DNA of 64,000 nucleotides from Tolypothrix sp. PCC 7712 (GCF_025860405.1 NZ_CP063785.1:8185390-8249389), one strand, 5' to 3'; shown: positions 54,229 to 64,000, counted from the stretch's first letter. Notes: generated by a model not told the origin, from the sequence alone. Program-made: numbers and translations.

Positions 54229-55435
54229 TTAACCAGTTTGGTCTTGCAAAATGCGCTTTCTTTGATTATTTCCTTTAGTTGTTAAAGCCACAGCCTCTAT
54301 ATAACTGTACAACGACGAGGGTAACAACCATAGAGAATAAGCGGCTGCTAATGTTAAAAGCGTGCGGCGTGGCTCTTCCAAAAGAACACGCCAGTCTGTC
54401 ACACAAGCTTTATTTATCAGCTTTACAGCCATTGATGCATCTTGCAGACTCACTGCTCTACGTGCTAAATATCGCATTTGGTAAGCCATTGCGATATTTT
54501 CTAACTCAGCCATTAATTCCGGATTTATATATGCACGAGCTTTTTCAAGCATTCTCTCCCAAGAATTTAACTTTTTAACTAATTGGGCAGAAAATCCTTG
54601 GGAATTAACGCGATAAAAAGTTAAAGCTTCTGGAATTCCTTCTATGAGCCATTTAGTTGTCATCATAATACGTAACCAACACTCCACATCCTCGGAAGGA
54701 TGCAGTTGGCGATCATCATCAAAATATAAATGACTTTTATAGGCAATGTCTTCTAGAGTTTCTCTTCTAATTACTGGTACAGAGCCGAATGGCACTAAGA
54801 AAAGAGAAAATCGTTGAGGCAGCAGGGGTGCAGAGGAGCGGAGGAGCAGGGGAGAAAGAAGAAGTTTTATGCATCGAACGCAAGAAATAGAAATTCCCCT
54901 CTGCACCCCTGCACCCCTGCCCCTCTGCAATCCTTACGCTGCATACCCTTCAGCTTAACTTAGTGCCATTCGGTACAGAGCCATTACCGATGGGAGTACG
55001 ACAAAGGAGATCTAAAGGAGTAATATGCTTGAGTTTGGTTAGTTGATAGATCCCCAGAGATTTCCCTGCTTCATCAATAAATTCAGAGCGACAAAAACTA
55101 ACGCCAACTGCTGGAGAGTTATCAAGATGTTCTACGTGCTTTGCTATCTTTGTTGGGGCCCATAAATCATCTGCATCTAAAAAAGCTAAATATTCTCCTT
55201 GAGCGTGACATATACCAGTATTCCGAGCAACGGCTACTCCAGCATTTTCTTGAGAGACAATTGTAATTCGTTTATCTGTAAATTTTTGGCAAATTTCTCT
55301 GCTTTGATCTGTAGAGCCATCATCAATAATCAGGATTTCAAGATTTTGATAGGTTTGGTTAAGCACAGATTTTACTGTGTCAGCAATATATTTTTCAGCT
55401 TGGTAAACTGGAATAATGACAGAAACTTTCTTCAT
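54229..55435 (-). pseudogene. Family 2 glycosyltransferase disrupted by a MITE
   Basis: The gene starts at ATG 55435 (MKKVSVIIPVYQAEKYI, GT2 fold; DDGSTDQSRE and LDADDLW with the metal-binding DxD). It is broken at GNGSVP by a 185-bp MITE, so the first frame ends at 54950. The second part (PVIRRETLEDIAYKSHLYFD to QDQTG) continues to 54229. Removing the MITE plus one 11-bp target copy joins GSVP to VIRRETL in frame and gives a protein of about 336 residues. This is nearly the length of its intact paralogue at 55512-56534 (340 residues), with which it shares the C-terminal membrane-associated region. Confidence 0.9.
54787..54971. mobile_element. MITE with GAATGGCACTAAG ends inside a glycosyltransferase gene (185 bp)
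   Basis: Perfect 13-bp inverted ends (54787-54799 and 54959-54971) and a perfect 11-bp target duplication GGTACAGAGCC (54776-54786 and 54972-54982). The target length fits elements mobilised by an IS4-type transposase (inference). The interior holds GCAGGGG/CCCCTGC-rich low-complexity sequence. No transposase with these ends is in the window. Confidence 0.95.
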
Positions 55436-55511
55436 AGCCTTTTAGTAGTGATTATTGATTACTAAAACCCATATTCGATATGAAGCTTTCCTTTATGATC
55501 TCTATGGATAC

Positions 55512-56534
55512 TTAAGAACGTTGATCTTGTAAAATGCGTCGCCGTTGGGTAATGCCTGTACTTTTTAAAGCAACAGATTCTATTTGTTTATAAATAGATT
55601 GGGGTAGAATAAAAAGCAAATATGCTGCAACTAAGGTAAAAGTTGTCCGTCGTGGCTCTTGTATGAGAATTCGCCAGTTAGTAGCTAAAGCTTTATTTAT
55701 TAGCTTCACAGACATTGAACCTGCTTGTAGACGTAACGCTGTGCGAGCTAAATATCTGAGATAATAAGCTCTACCAAGTTCTTCGCAATTATTTAATACC
55801 GAGGGTGCATAAGAGCGGATTTTATCAATTACTTTTTCCCAAGCATCTAACTGCTGGAAAAGATTTGCCGAAAGCCCATCTGAATTTATGCGATACAATG
55901 TTAATGATTCCGGAATACCTTCAATTTTCCAATTAGTCTGGATTAAAATCCGAATCCAGCATTCAACATCCTCTGATTGACGAAACTGTTCGTCAAAATA
56001 AAAATCTTCTACAGTACCGTAAAGATTGCCTTGAAATTTAATATCTGCAAAAACTTTCTTACGAAATAATGCAGATGAGCCATTGCCAAGTGGATTGCAG
56101 CAAAGTACATCAGGTATGGTAATTTTTTTCAGTTTAGGCATTTGATACGTACCTGATGGCTTACCCGATTCATTAATAAAGGCGGAACGGCTAAAACTCA
56201 CACCGACATCTGGTGAAGTTCTAAGGTGAGCAATATGTTTTTCTAACTTCTCTGGTAACCAAATATCATCTCCATCTAAAAACGCTAAATATTCTCCTTG
56301 GGCATGGCGTATTCCAGTATTTCTAGCTCCAGCTAATCCGCGATTTTGCTGATGAATTATTTTAATTCTGTAGTCTGCAAATTGCTGACAAATCTCTATA
56401 CTCTTATCGGGAGAATCATCATCGATAATCAGAAGCTCAAAATTTGTATAAGTTTGGCTTAGTACAGATTCTACAGTAGCAGCTATAAATTTTTCAACTC
56501 TATATACCGGAATAATTACAGAAATTTTGCACAT
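55512..56534 (-). CDS. Family 2 glycosyltransferase
   Basis: A 340-residue GT-A enzyme: MCKISVIIPVYRVEKFI start, DDDSPDKSIEIC, LDGDDIWLPEKLE with the DxD-type metal site, and a ED-x-ECW stretch (QSEDVECWIRIL) for the catalytic base region. The last 60 residues contain a hydrophobic segment (FTLVAAYLLFILPQSIY) that may attach it to the membrane. It is paralogous to the disrupted gene just downstream and probably arose by tandem duplication. Confidence 0.93.
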   Translation of the reverse strand: MCKISVIIPVYRVEKFIAATVESVLSQTYTNFELLIIDDDSPDKSIEICQQFADYRIKIIHQQNRGLAGARNTGIRHAQGEYLAFLDGDDIWLPEKLEKHIAHLRTSPDVGVSFSRSAFINESGKPSGTYQMPKLKKITIPDVLCCNPLGNGSSALFRKKVFADIKFQGNLYGTVEDFYFDEQFRQSEDVECWIRILIQTNWKIEGIPESLTLYRINSDGLSANLFQQLDAWEKVIDKIRSYAPSVLNNCEELGRAYYLRYLARTALRLQAGSMSVKLINKALATNWRILIQEPRRTTFTLVAAYLLFILPQSIYKQIESVALKSTGITQRRRILQDQRS

Positions 56535-56808
56535 TTTTAAAGCTGTTTGTTGATATTTACTATTACGTGAATATGATAATTATTTGTGAATTTACTCGCT
56601 TAATACAAGAAAAATTTATGTCATTCTCTTCTGTATTGTTTTGGGGAATTCTTTTAAAACAAATCATTTTCATGTTTGTTATTGTTTAATGTTAGAAAAA
56701 ATCATAAAACGGATAAAATTTCGTTTTAATAAATCTTGATATTATATGCAAAAATAATCACAAATCAAAGAAGCAAATAATCACAATATTATGTGCATTT
56801 TTGAGTAG

Positions 56809-57795
56809 CTATAATTCAAGTATTTCCTCAATCAAAGTTTCCAACTTAATTATGTAGTTTTGCCAAGCATTTTTGACTGATTCCCGACCACCATTCCCCC
56901 AAATTTCTAAATCTTGATTTGATAGAGATGTGATCGCCTGAGCTAGTTTTACAGGATCTTGTGGAGGTACTAAAATACCACAGTTGTATACTTGTTCACT
57001 TAAACCATCAACATCAGACGCAATAATTGGTTTACCAGCTGCTTTAGCTTCTAAACAAACAAGACCCCAGGGCTCCCATATAGAGGGAATCACTACAGCA
57101 TCACACTTTTCTAAGAAACTAGGTACATCATTAACACGTCCTAGTAATCTGACATTATCTAGTCCTTGGGCTAATTGTTTTAGTTCGCTTTCTAATGCTC
57201 CTTCTCCTTCTAACAGCAGAGTAACTTGTGCTGGTGATACTAATTTCATCGCTTTGAGCAAAACATCAAATCCTTTTTGGAGACAAAACCGCCCATATGC
57301 CCCCAAGATAATAGGCTTGTGAATAGGTTTTGAAGGAATCGCAAAAAACTTTTCTAGTAATCGGCATGATTCGATTACAGATACTTTATGTGAAGGAAGT
57401 AAACGATTTTGTAACATCCATTCAAATTGATTTTGGGATATTGATATTACATGATCTGCAAGACTATACGATAATTTGAGCATCAAGTGAAAACGAGACA
57501 AGTTAGGTACATTATATTGTTCAAAACATCTTGAATAATGATGCTCAATGATAATGATTTTTGTATAAGTATTTTTGAGTTTTATCGATAGCAGCTTTAG
57601 AATATTCCTCCAAGTATTCACAACATTAAATAAAATAATTTTAGGCTGAAAATCTTTAATAAAATCAATTTCTTTAATAGATAAAACTTTGAATTCAAAT
57701 TTATCTTTCAGTTCCGAATGTATTAATGCATCAACAGTAGATTTTACTCCACCTAAATTATAATTTTCAACTAATATCAATATTTTATCTTTCAT
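56809..57795 (-). CDS. Family 4 glycosyltransferase
   Basis: A 328-residue GT-B enzyme. The start MKDKILILVENYNLGGVKST contains the Gly-rich acceptor loop. The C-terminal half has GAYGRFCLQKGFDVLLKAMK and the E-x7-E donor site in IPSIWEPWGLVCLEAKAAG. It belongs to the polysaccharide cluster and is read in the same direction as its neighbours, with AT-rich spacers of about 110-270 bases. Confidence 0.94.
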   Translation of the reverse strand: MKDKILILVENYNLGGVKSTVDALIHSELKDKFEFKVLSIKEIDFIKDFQPKIILFNVVNTWRNILKLLSIKLKNTYTKIIIIEHHYSRCFEQYNVPNLSRFHLMLKLSYSLADHVISISQNQFEWMLQNRLLPSHKVSVIESCRLLEKFFAIPSKPIHKPIILGAYGRFCLQKGFDVLLKAMKLVSPAQVTLLLEGEGALESELKQLAQGLDNVRLLGRVNDVPSFLEKCDAVVIPSIWEPWGLVCLEAKAAGKPIIASDVDGLSEQVYNCGILVPPQDPVKLAQAITSLSNQDLEIWGNGGRESVKNAWQNYIIKLETLIEEILEL

Positions 57796-57903
57796 TAGTT
57801 TAATAATTTGTTGTTTGTCTAAAATTATGCAATAAAAAATACTAAGCTAATCTCATAAATAGTAAAATTTTTCAAATTTGTATTTGATGTTAATAAATAT
57901 TTA

Positions 57904-59181
57904 TTACTGTTTATTGCTCATATAAAAATTAGGAGGTCTCGTAAATATATATTTTATAGCCCAAATACTAAATGCACCTTGAATTACTAATTGACAAATT
58001 AACACTGTTGCGGCTATCCAAAAAATTCCCCACCTTACAGCAAATAGTAAAAAAACGGCAAATAACAAAGTATAAGTTAAGTTAAAATAGAGGTTAATAT
58101 GAGTTTTACCTACAGCATTGATTAGTAAGCTAGTTGCATTGTAGAGAGGAAGTGATAAAGCTGATAAACAAATCAGGATCAAAACCGGAATCGCTGTTAC
58201 CCACTTCTGCCCAAAAATAAGTGGCACATATAAAGGAGCTAGGCTGGATTGAAGAAGAATTAATGGAATTACAAACGTTGCAGTAGACTTAAGACTACTA
58301 AAGTATCGTGATCGCATCTGTTTAAAGTCTGCCCTAACTTCGCAAAGATGAGGAAATAAAGCAGTATTAAATGCGTTGACTACGTTTAAACTTATACCTA
58401 AACCAGCATTAAAGGCAAAATAGTATATACCTAAAGCATCAATGCTTAAAAAACGGCCTACTATTAAATAATCTATATTACTTCTGAGCTTATTTAAGAA
58501 CTCAACGCCCAGTATATCTTTGCTAAAATATAGAATTTCTTGCCATTGTTCTAGCTGAAATGATTTAGGAGGCTGCCACTTATGATTCCTGTTATTAATG
58601 ACTATCCATATAGGAGTAGTTATAACAATTGGTAAAATTACAGACCATACACCTAACCCTAATATAGCTAAAGTAATTGTTAAAATATTAATTGATAGAG
58701 ACTGAATTATATTACATAAAGCTATGATATTTAATCTATTTTCGCGTTGAATTAATGCACATTGAACCATGAAAAATGGCAACATTAAGTATACTAAAGC
58801 ACTAAAGCATATTGGTAAAATAATTCGATTATTTCCATAAAACAATGCTATTGGGAATGCTGCAGTACACTGAAGGATAAACATGAAAATGCAGACAATC
58901 CAATTTAGCCAGTATGAAGTATTACATATAACTTTTAAATTTTGTTCATCAGCCTGAATAATCTTAGAGCTAATTCCAGATTTCAGCGTTACAACATTTG
59001 CAAACTCATTGGTAGTTAAAATAACAGCTACTAGTCCATAATCATAGGGACTAAACATCCGTGCTAATGTAAAAGTTGTGCCTAAGCGAAAAATACGGTT
59101 TGCTAATTCTGCTCCTCCCAACCATCCAACATTGCGAATAAATTTAGTAGATAATGTTTGCCTTATATTATTGATTAACAT
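57904..59181 (-). CDS. Lipopolysaccharide/exopolysaccharide flippase (Wzx-like)
   Basis: A 425-residue polytopic membrane protein with about 12 hydrophobic helices. The N-terminal signature (NVGWLGGAELANRIFRLGTTFTLARMFSPYDYGLVAV) is typical of the polysaccharide biosynthesis/O-antigen flippase family. It moves lipid-linked repeat units across the inner membrane. It lies next to the Wzy-like gene (64-base gap). It starts at ATG 59181. Confidence 0.92.
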   Translation of the reverse strand: MLINNIRQTLSTKFIRNVGWLGGAELANRIFRLGTTFTLARMFSPYDYGLVAVILTTNEFANVVTLKSGISSKIIQADEQNLKVICNTSYWLNWIVCIFMFILQCTAAFPIALFYGNNRIILPICFSALVYLMLPFFMVQCALIQRENRLNIIALCNIIQSLSINILTITLAILGLGVWSVILPIVITTPIWIVINNRNHKWQPPKSFQLEQWQEILYFSKDILGVEFLNKLRSNIDYLIVGRFLSIDALGIYYFAFNAGLGISLNVVNAFNTALFPHLCEVRADFKQMRSRYFSSLKSTATFVIPLILLQSSLAPLYVPLIFGQKWVTAIPVLILICLSALSLPLYNATSLLINAVGKTHINLYFNLTYTLLFAVFLLFAVRWGIFWIAATVLICQLVIQGAFSIWAIKYIFTRPPNFYMSNKQ

Positions 59182-59245
59182 GTGATTACAAAGTTTATTA
59201 TAATATTGTTCTAATTATTTAGAAAATTTTATAGTAATCTTAGGA

Positions 59246-60490
59246 TTAAATCTTTTCTTTAAATGCCATACCCATGATTAACAAACCTGGCCAATAAAGA
59301 TAGGCTAAAGTTTCTATATTTTCTCCAAAGGTAAAGAAGAACAAAACTAAAAGTATACTAAGACTTACTTTAGCAGTATGAATTTTATGATATTTATGGA
59401 TTAAATCTATCAAGCTCCATAAAAAAGGAAATAATAATGAAAATGCGCCTACTAATCCTTTTTCAAATAGGATACCGAACCATGTATGGTGACTACCTAT
59501 AGGCATAAAAGTGGCAATTGCAGGCCCCTTAGGGTCAACAAACCCATGACCCCAAATAGGTGCTTCATTCCAGCGTTCTAGAGCTACGCGTCCTAAAATT
59601 TCTCTAATTCTTGATGAACTAGCTCTTACCTTAGAAAACTGTTCTTTAAAATCCTGAATAAAATTGATTAGCTTAGTGGCAAAGATACCTGCAACAAAAC
59701 ATATAATACCAGATAAAATTTGTACTTTAGGTTTAATAAAGTTTCCTATTAGCCAGGAAAAACATGGAACTATGGCAAGGCATAGCATTGACAATCTAGA
59801 AAATGAACTTAATATCATTGCTATAGAACCAATAATACCAATAAAGCGCCATTTTCTATCAGATTCCTGATTAGCTAAGAAAAAATAAATACAGCCTGTT
59901 AAGCCTAAAGCAGGTGCCCAAGGTGTAAATAATTGTAGACGGATTTGATTGGTTTCTTCTTCAAATCCATACAGGGCCACATTATACATTAAACTACTAT
60001 TACCTCCTATTAAATGTAAAGGGGAATTATACAAGATATTCGGTAAATGTAATTGAGAAGCTATATAGCAGAGGGGTATAAATATTAAGCTTTGTAAGCA
60101 AATAATACAAATGGCTCTATAAATTAATTGAGGACGAATTTTTAAGCATCCAATCAAAGGAAATAATGCCAGATAAGCCCATGTTCTAGCCCAATTGATT
60201 GATGAAGTGACAATTTTACCTATTCCTAAATCAAAATCTATATGAGCGGCAATTAAACTTACTTCCATAACTAACATGGAAATAATCCATACCCAGATAG
60301 TAGGGGTAATGATGATTTTTTCATTATTAGGTGTATTATAATTTTGCTGCCAAAGTTTTTTAAATAGATAAAAAGCTAATACCCAGATAACTATAGACAT
60401 AGCAATATAATTTGCTCCCAAAAGGTACAAACCATAAGTTCCTACAAGTGAGTACCAAACTAATTTTTCCGGGAAGTTTTGAGGTTTCAT
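59246..60490 (-). CDS. O-antigen polymerase/ligase-like protein (Wzy-like)
   Basis: A 414-residue integral membrane protein with about 10-12 helices and a larger loop (about 270-330) containing RVALERWNEAPIWGHGFV and SHHTWFGILFEKGLVGA, the Wzy_C/O-antigen ligase pattern (IWGHG plus H-x-x-x-x-x-x-x-EKGLVG). It polymerises or ligates the repeat units moved by the neighbouring flippase. Start at ATG 60490. Confidence 0.9.
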   Translation of the reverse strand: MKPQNFPEKLVWYSLVGTYGLYLLGANYIAMSIVIWVLAFYLFKKLWQQNYNTPNNEKIIITPTIWVWIISMLVMEVSLIAAHIDFDLGIGKIVTSSINWARTWAYLALFPLIGCLKIRPQLIYRAICIICLQSLIFIPLCYIASQLHLPNILYNSPLHLIGGNSSLMYNVALYGFEEETNQIRLQLFTPWAPALGLTGCIYFFLANQESDRKWRFIGIIGSIAMILSSFSRLSMLCLAIVPCFSWLIGNFIKPKVQILSGIICFVAGIFATKLINFIQDFKEQFSKVRASSSRIREILGRVALERWNEAPIWGHGFVDPKGPAIATFMPIGSHHTWFGILFEKGLVGAFSLLFPFLWSLIDLIHKYHKIHTAKVSLSILLVLFFFTFGENIETLAYLYWPGLLIMGMAFKEKI

Positions 60491-60558
60491 TGAATTTCTA
60501 AAAAAATTTCTTAGAACTGATTTTATGTAACATATAATTGCTAATTCTATAAAGGCTA

Positions 60559-61962
60559 TTATTTTTGCTGATGACGAGCGCGCAGTGAGAGTAAAAATAT
60601 TCCAGATGTTAATAAAATTGAACCAACAGTCGCACCAATATAAACGTATTCTTTTTTAGGATAGCTAGGCTTATCAGGTAAACTTGGTTCATTCACAATT
60701 TGCATGAAGGGATAAGAACCAAAAGCATTGGACTTACCGATATCAAGCCTAGTTAATGTAGTGGAAAATACTGCTTCTGCAACTTGCATATCTCGTTTTA
60801 ATGCATCCAAGTTGGATTCTTGCTGTGCAAGATTTTTGAGTCTAGTTTCTAACTGAGTAATCTGTCTTTCTATAGCGTGAGCTTGAGATGTTAGTCCCTT
60901 TTGATCTGCTTGAACTGTTACTACTTGTTGAAACAAGCTATCCTGAGCAGTATTACCATTATTATTGCTACTTAGGTTTAATTGATTAAGAAAAGCCAGG
61001 GTGACTGGTTCTTTTAAAAGATATTTGCCTCTTTCGAGCAGAGCTTTTAGTGCCATGTCTCGCTTGTCTTGCTCTGCAATAATTTGAGGATGATCTGGTA
61101 AAAACTTTGATTCCAATACAGTTAAAGAAGCACTAGCTTCGCTATAATCTTTTAAATTATGCTGAAATATCTGATCTGATTGTAGAACAAAAGCTTGTGT
61201 AGCTTGTTGAGCAGATAGTTTTAAATTAGCGGATAATTGTTGCAACCTAGTGTTAGCTTGCTGTTGTTGAGCCAAAATTTCAGCTTTTTGTCTGCGTAGT
61301 TCTTCAATATTGGTTGTGAGTTCCTTAAGTTGTTCTTCAGAGTTTAAACCTGAACTAGCTTTATAATCCGAAAGTCGTTTCTGGGCAGTTTGTAATTTTT
61401 TTTGTGAAGATTTGAGTGAAGTTTGAATACCTAAGTCTTTTTTTAGGGCTTCTTGAGTTCTTAATTCATTAAGCCTTGCTTCTAAAGCTTTGTAGAAAGC
61501 TACAGATTTATTCTGTGCTTCCTCTGGACTTTTACCTTGGAACTCAACTTCCATGATGGTAGTATTATCTAATACTTTAATTCTCGGTTTACCAAACTCT
61601 TCTAAAGACATATTAAGTTGAGCAGATGCAACCTTAAGTACAGGTTCACTGCCAGCAATAAATTTATAATTTTCTCGCGGATCTTGTGTAGAACTATAAG
61701 AGTATGGAGATGAATTTTCATAAGAAGCTTGTCCAATGCCTGGTAAATTAACATTGGCGTTGGAACCTGCTCCTGGTAAATTGATAGCCGATTTACTAGT
61801 ATAGGTTGGTGATGTAAATAGTAAATAACAAAAAGCTAATAGCCAAAATACTAAATTGGTAGTGATCCCTAAAAAAAAATAAGGTTGCCAACGTCCCTTA
61901 TTTGCTGTTGATTTGCCTAATTTACCAGAATATCCGGTGGAGATTTCTATCCAATTAGTCAT
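60559..61962 (-). CDS. Wzz/GNVR-type polysaccharide chain-length protein
   Basis: A 467-residue protein with one helix near the N terminus (about 29-50) and one at the C terminus (about 440-460). A large periplasmic part between them has long coiled coils (about 170-270 and 360-400). The motif PSLPDKPSYPKKEYVYIG before the last helix is the Pro-rich signature of Wzz/BY-kinase co-polymerases. There is no tyrosine kinase domain, so this is a stand-alone chain-length regulator. It is the first gene of the minus-strand cluster; its promoter should lie in 61963-62249. Confidence 0.92.
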   Translation of the reverse strand: MTNWIEISTGYSGKLGKSTANKGRWQPYFFLGITTNLVFWLLAFCYLLFTSPTYTSKSAINLPGAGSNANVNLPGIGQASYENSSPYSYSSTQDPRENYKFIAGSEPVLKVASAQLNMSLEEFGKPRIKVLDNTTIMEVEFQGKSPEEAQNKSVAFYKALEARLNELRTQEALKKDLGIQTSLKSSQKKLQTAQKRLSDYKASSGLNSEEQLKELTTNIEELRRQKAEILAQQQQANTRLQQLSANLKLSAQQATQAFVLQSDQIFQHNLKDYSEASASLTVLESKFLPDHPQIIAEQDKRDMALKALLERGKYLLKEPVTLAFLNQLNLSSNNNGNTAQDSLFQQVVTVQADQKGLTSQAHAIERQITQLETRLKNLAQQESNLDALKRDMQVAEAVFSTTLTRLDIGKSNAFGSYPFMQIVNEPSLPDKPSYPKKEYVYIGATVGSILLTSGIFLLSLRARHQQK

Positions 61963-62249
61963 GAAAAATCCTCTAAAAGTCAGGAAATTGTGGAGTTCCA
62001 GAGGCTAAACGGTGTTATGCAATCAATAACTCGGCTCCGCTTATTGCCTGAAAATACCTGTATACATAGGTTTTGGTTACATGCACTTGATTGACACGTG
62101 CTGATTAAATTTTCTTACAGTATTGGGGATCGCCAACACTATCTCATGGCTATTGTCACGCTTAGATTAGATAGTATCCTGGCAATCATGAAACTATCCA
62201 GTTGGATAACCAAGTGGATAGGATAGGTAATTGGTAGTTAGGAATTACT

Positions 62250-63761
62250 TTACTTGCGGGTATAACGATGTTTTACGCCTATGGGGAAATATTCTGGATC
62301 GCCAGTAGGGGCTAATGCAACCTGTGGCATTTGATATTCTTTGGGAACGTAGTTAGCAAACTCGCTGTTGAGGCGGAGAAGTTCAGAGAGAATTGAGTTT
62401 GCGATCGCATTTCTTTTTTCCTCGCTAGCCTCGACTCCCGGTGCTAACTCTACCACCACAGATAATAAGCGGTTCTGGTCTGCGTCTTCTTTGACCTGCA
62501 ATACAAATTTACCTGTGACCCATTGGGGAATTGGCGATCGCTCTAAACCAACTGTGACATTTTCCGGATAGATATTGGCACCAAAGTAAGAAACTGTAAA
62601 ATTAGAGCGTCCGAAAACATAAACAAAAGGTAAGGGGTGAATTCCTCTGGCTAGCTGAATGTCGGTAGCTAGGCTTTCATCTTGCAATGGGTCGAATCCC
62701 CACTCTGCCAAGAACTGTAGCATGGCATCATAACTAATGATGCCGCCTGTATCTAAGATGTTATAACGCACTAAAGGAATGCCATTGTCTCCAGAAAATA
62801 GCAATGTGCCATTCTCAACTTCAAAAAATCGACTGATGGGATCATACTGTACTAGCGTTGGTAAGCGAGATTCCCCAAATAATGCTTTGGCTGCATCGGG
62901 ATGTTGTGCTAAAAAACGACGAATGCAGATACTCAAAGGCGTTTCATTTCCTAATACACCTGCATCAGCAGTTCCATAAAGCGATGCGAAATCGTAACAG
63001 GGATTTTGTGAACCTATGCGTTCCCCAACCAAACTGCGCCATTCTTCACTAAATACTTCTCCCGCCATCACTAACTTAATATGATATTGCTGCCACTGTA
63101 CGCCACGGGCAATGCCTGTATCAATCACATCTTTTAAAAATGGTGGATATCCTAACAAAACCACTTGCTCAAATCCTAACCCAAGCTCCTGTACAACCCG
63201 CAAGATTTCATCTTTATTATTACCAGGAGTAATCATCGTCACAGGGTAACCTTTGCTAGCGAGATAACGACAGCAATTTGTTGTGAACATTCCCCCTACC
63301 CATGTACCCAAAGTAAAGCAAACCACCGCTAAGGTACGTTTGGTATCTGCAGAAAAACTATCGTGAAAAATTTGCTCAAAGCGGGTGGCGATTTGCAATT
63401 CATCGGTGAAGAAGCGGGGCCAAAACGTCGGGTTACCAGTGGAACCAGAAGACGCAGCAATCATGTCACATTCCGACAACTGTCCATGACGACACAAATC
63501 AGTTAAAGGATAACGCTGAATGTAATTTTCCTTGGCGATCGCAGGCAATTTTTGGAAATCCGCTAAACTCTGGATAGTTGCCGCATCAATGTTTTCTGCT
63601 GCTAGAAAAGCTTTGTATGCTGGTACATTAGCAGCTACATCTTGAAATAAAGCTAAAGCTGTTGCTTGTGCGGAAGTTGCAAGATGTTGTTGTAATAGTG
63701 TTTCTAGGGGAGTAGATAAAAAATCTTGAAAGGCTGTGATTGCTTTTTGGGATTTGTGCAT
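62250..63761 (-). CDS. PaaK/CapK-type adenylate-forming enzyme
   Basis: A 503-residue ANL-superfamily member resembling phenylacetate-CoA ligases and CapK proteins. The ATP-binding P-loop is SSGSTGNPTFWPRFFT, with later core motifs ASLYGTADAG (adenine binding), VRYNILDTGGI (with the Asp that binds ribose) and GRSNFTVSYFGANIYPENV before the C-terminal lid. The substrate acid cannot be told. G-rich GGGGAAGG repeats begin just upstream of its ATG at 63761. Close to the polysaccharide locus, it might acylate a sugar, but this is a guess. Confidence 0.87.
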   Translation of the reverse strand: MHKSQKAITAFQDFLSTPLETLLQQHLATSAQATALALFQDVAANVPAYKAFLAAENIDAATIQSLADFQKLPAIAKENYIQRYPLTDLCRHGQLSECDMIAASSGSTGNPTFWPRFFTDELQIATRFEQIFHDSFSADTKRTLAVVCFTLGTWVGGMFTTNCCRYLASKGYPVTMITPGNNKDEILRVVQELGLGFEQVVLLGYPPFLKDVIDTGIARGVQWQQYHIKLVMAGEVFSEEWRSLVGERIGSQNPCYDFASLYGTADAGVLGNETPLSICIRRFLAQHPDAAKALFGESRLPTLVQYDPISRFFEVENGTLLFSGDNGIPLVRYNILDTGGIISYDAMLQFLAEWGFDPLQDESLATDIQLARGIHPLPFVYVFGRSNFTVSYFGANIYPENVTVGLERSPIPQWVTGKFVLQVKEDADQNRLLSVVVELAPGVEASEEKRNAIANSILSELLRLNSEFANYVPKEYQMPQVALAPTGDPEYFPIGVKHRYTRK

Positions 63762-63811
63762 GGTTGGGGATTGGGGTAATGGGGAAGGGGGAAGGGGGAA
63801 GGGGAAATAAT

Positions 63812-63842
63812 GTGTGACAGACGCGATGAATCGCGTCTCTAC
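63812..63842. repeat. CGCGATGAATCGCG hairpin repeat
   Basis: GACGCGATGAATCGCGTC followed by TCTACAATTG. It is the same interspersed repeat as at about 15579-15603. It lies in the divergent spacer before the last gene, together with TTACGAATTA heptamer-like sequence (63860-63892). Confidence 0.75.
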
Positions 63843-63911
63843 AATTGTTGACTCTTATTTAATTACGAATTACGAATTATGAATTACGAATTTAATTAGG
63901 GAAGGAAGTAA

Positions 63912-64000
63912 ATGCGATTGATTTTATATACGAAACCGGGATGTCATTTATGCGAGGGTTTGCAGGAAAAGCTGGAAAAAATTCAAAATATTAGTTTTGA
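63912..64000 (+). CDS. Glutaredoxin-family protein, N-terminal fragment
   Basis: Only the first 29 complete codons are in the window, running off the right edge: MRLILYTKPGCHLCEGLQEK and so on. The CHLC active-site motif (Cys11 and Cys14) at the end of the first strand is typical of small glutaredoxin-like thiol-disulfide proteins. It is transcribed divergently from the PaaK-type gene. Confidence 0.85.
   Translation, partial: MRLILYTKPGCHLCEGLQEKLEKIQNISF

Noticed and set aside
54787..54930. Separate gene starting inside the MITE and running into the second half of the glycosyltransferase
   Set aside because: Its first residues are MITE sequence; the remainder is the displaced C-terminal half of the broken gene.

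Overview
The window looks like part of the chromosome of a filamentous, probably heterocyst-forming cyanobacterium (Nostoc/Calothrix/Tolypothrix type). The grounds are the very frequent GCGATCGC (HIP1) octamers, several arrays of degenerate heptanucleotide repeats (STRR-type), a small Psb35-like photosystem II protein, an SLH-OprB iron-uptake porin, many TPR proteins and a large hybrid kinase next to CheR/CheB. No species can be assigned from sequence reading alone. I saw no rRNA, tRNA or CRISPR array.

Layout. 0-7.5 kb: the 5' part of mfd (minus strand, running off the left edge), a repeat-rich spacer, a CNNM/CorC membrane protein, an unrecognised 546-residue protein and lysS. 7.4-15.6 kb is the accessory region. 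A promoter with two palindromic operators drives a HigB-like toxin, a HigA-like antitoxin with an extra C-terminal domain, and a 1109-residue TPR-CHAT (caspase-fold) protease, packed as one operon. A decayed second copy of the lysS 3' end lies directly behind it. Then come a 231-residue orphan and a 157-residue protein that shares the antitoxin's extra domain, followed by an intact IS66-family element with an 8-bp target duplication and an IS630-type MITE. 15.8-34 kb: mostly core or conserved genes (VOC-like protein, sigma-like factor, TPR protein, orphan histidine kinase, ppk, receiver, GNAT, thrC, porin, small proteins). 34-40 kb: hybrid kinase, CheR, CheB. 40-47 kb: NADAR protein, TPR protein, family-4 uracil-DNA glycosylase, UBP zinc finger, S4 protein, and an RNA-repair pair (HD-polynucleotide kinase plus RNA ligase). 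47.6-62 kb: a Wzx/Wzy-type exopolysaccharide locus on the minus strand, with sugar transferase, WecG/TagA-type transferase, a GH74-type glycosidase, glycosyltransferases (one broken by a MITE), flippase, polymerase and chain-length protein; a LuxR regulator with a truncated kinase sits inside it. 62-64 kb: a PaaK/CapK-type adenylate-forming enzyme and the start of a glutaredoxin-like gene.

The best candidate for an undescribed system is the operon at 7.6-12.1 kb: a toxin-antitoxin pair coupled to a TPR-CHAT protease. The antitoxin carries a domain seen again in a neighbouring protein, and the operon lies between an intact lysS end and a decayed lysS end. The proposal that the protease acts on the antitoxin or on the shared domain is inference. 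The window also documents repeat biology well: heptamer repeats read in frame inside mfd, a repeat nested in a repeat with a 9-bp target duplication, a MITE-disrupted glycosyltransferase whose reading frame returns on conceptual excision, and three 33-bp palindromes whose arms covary.
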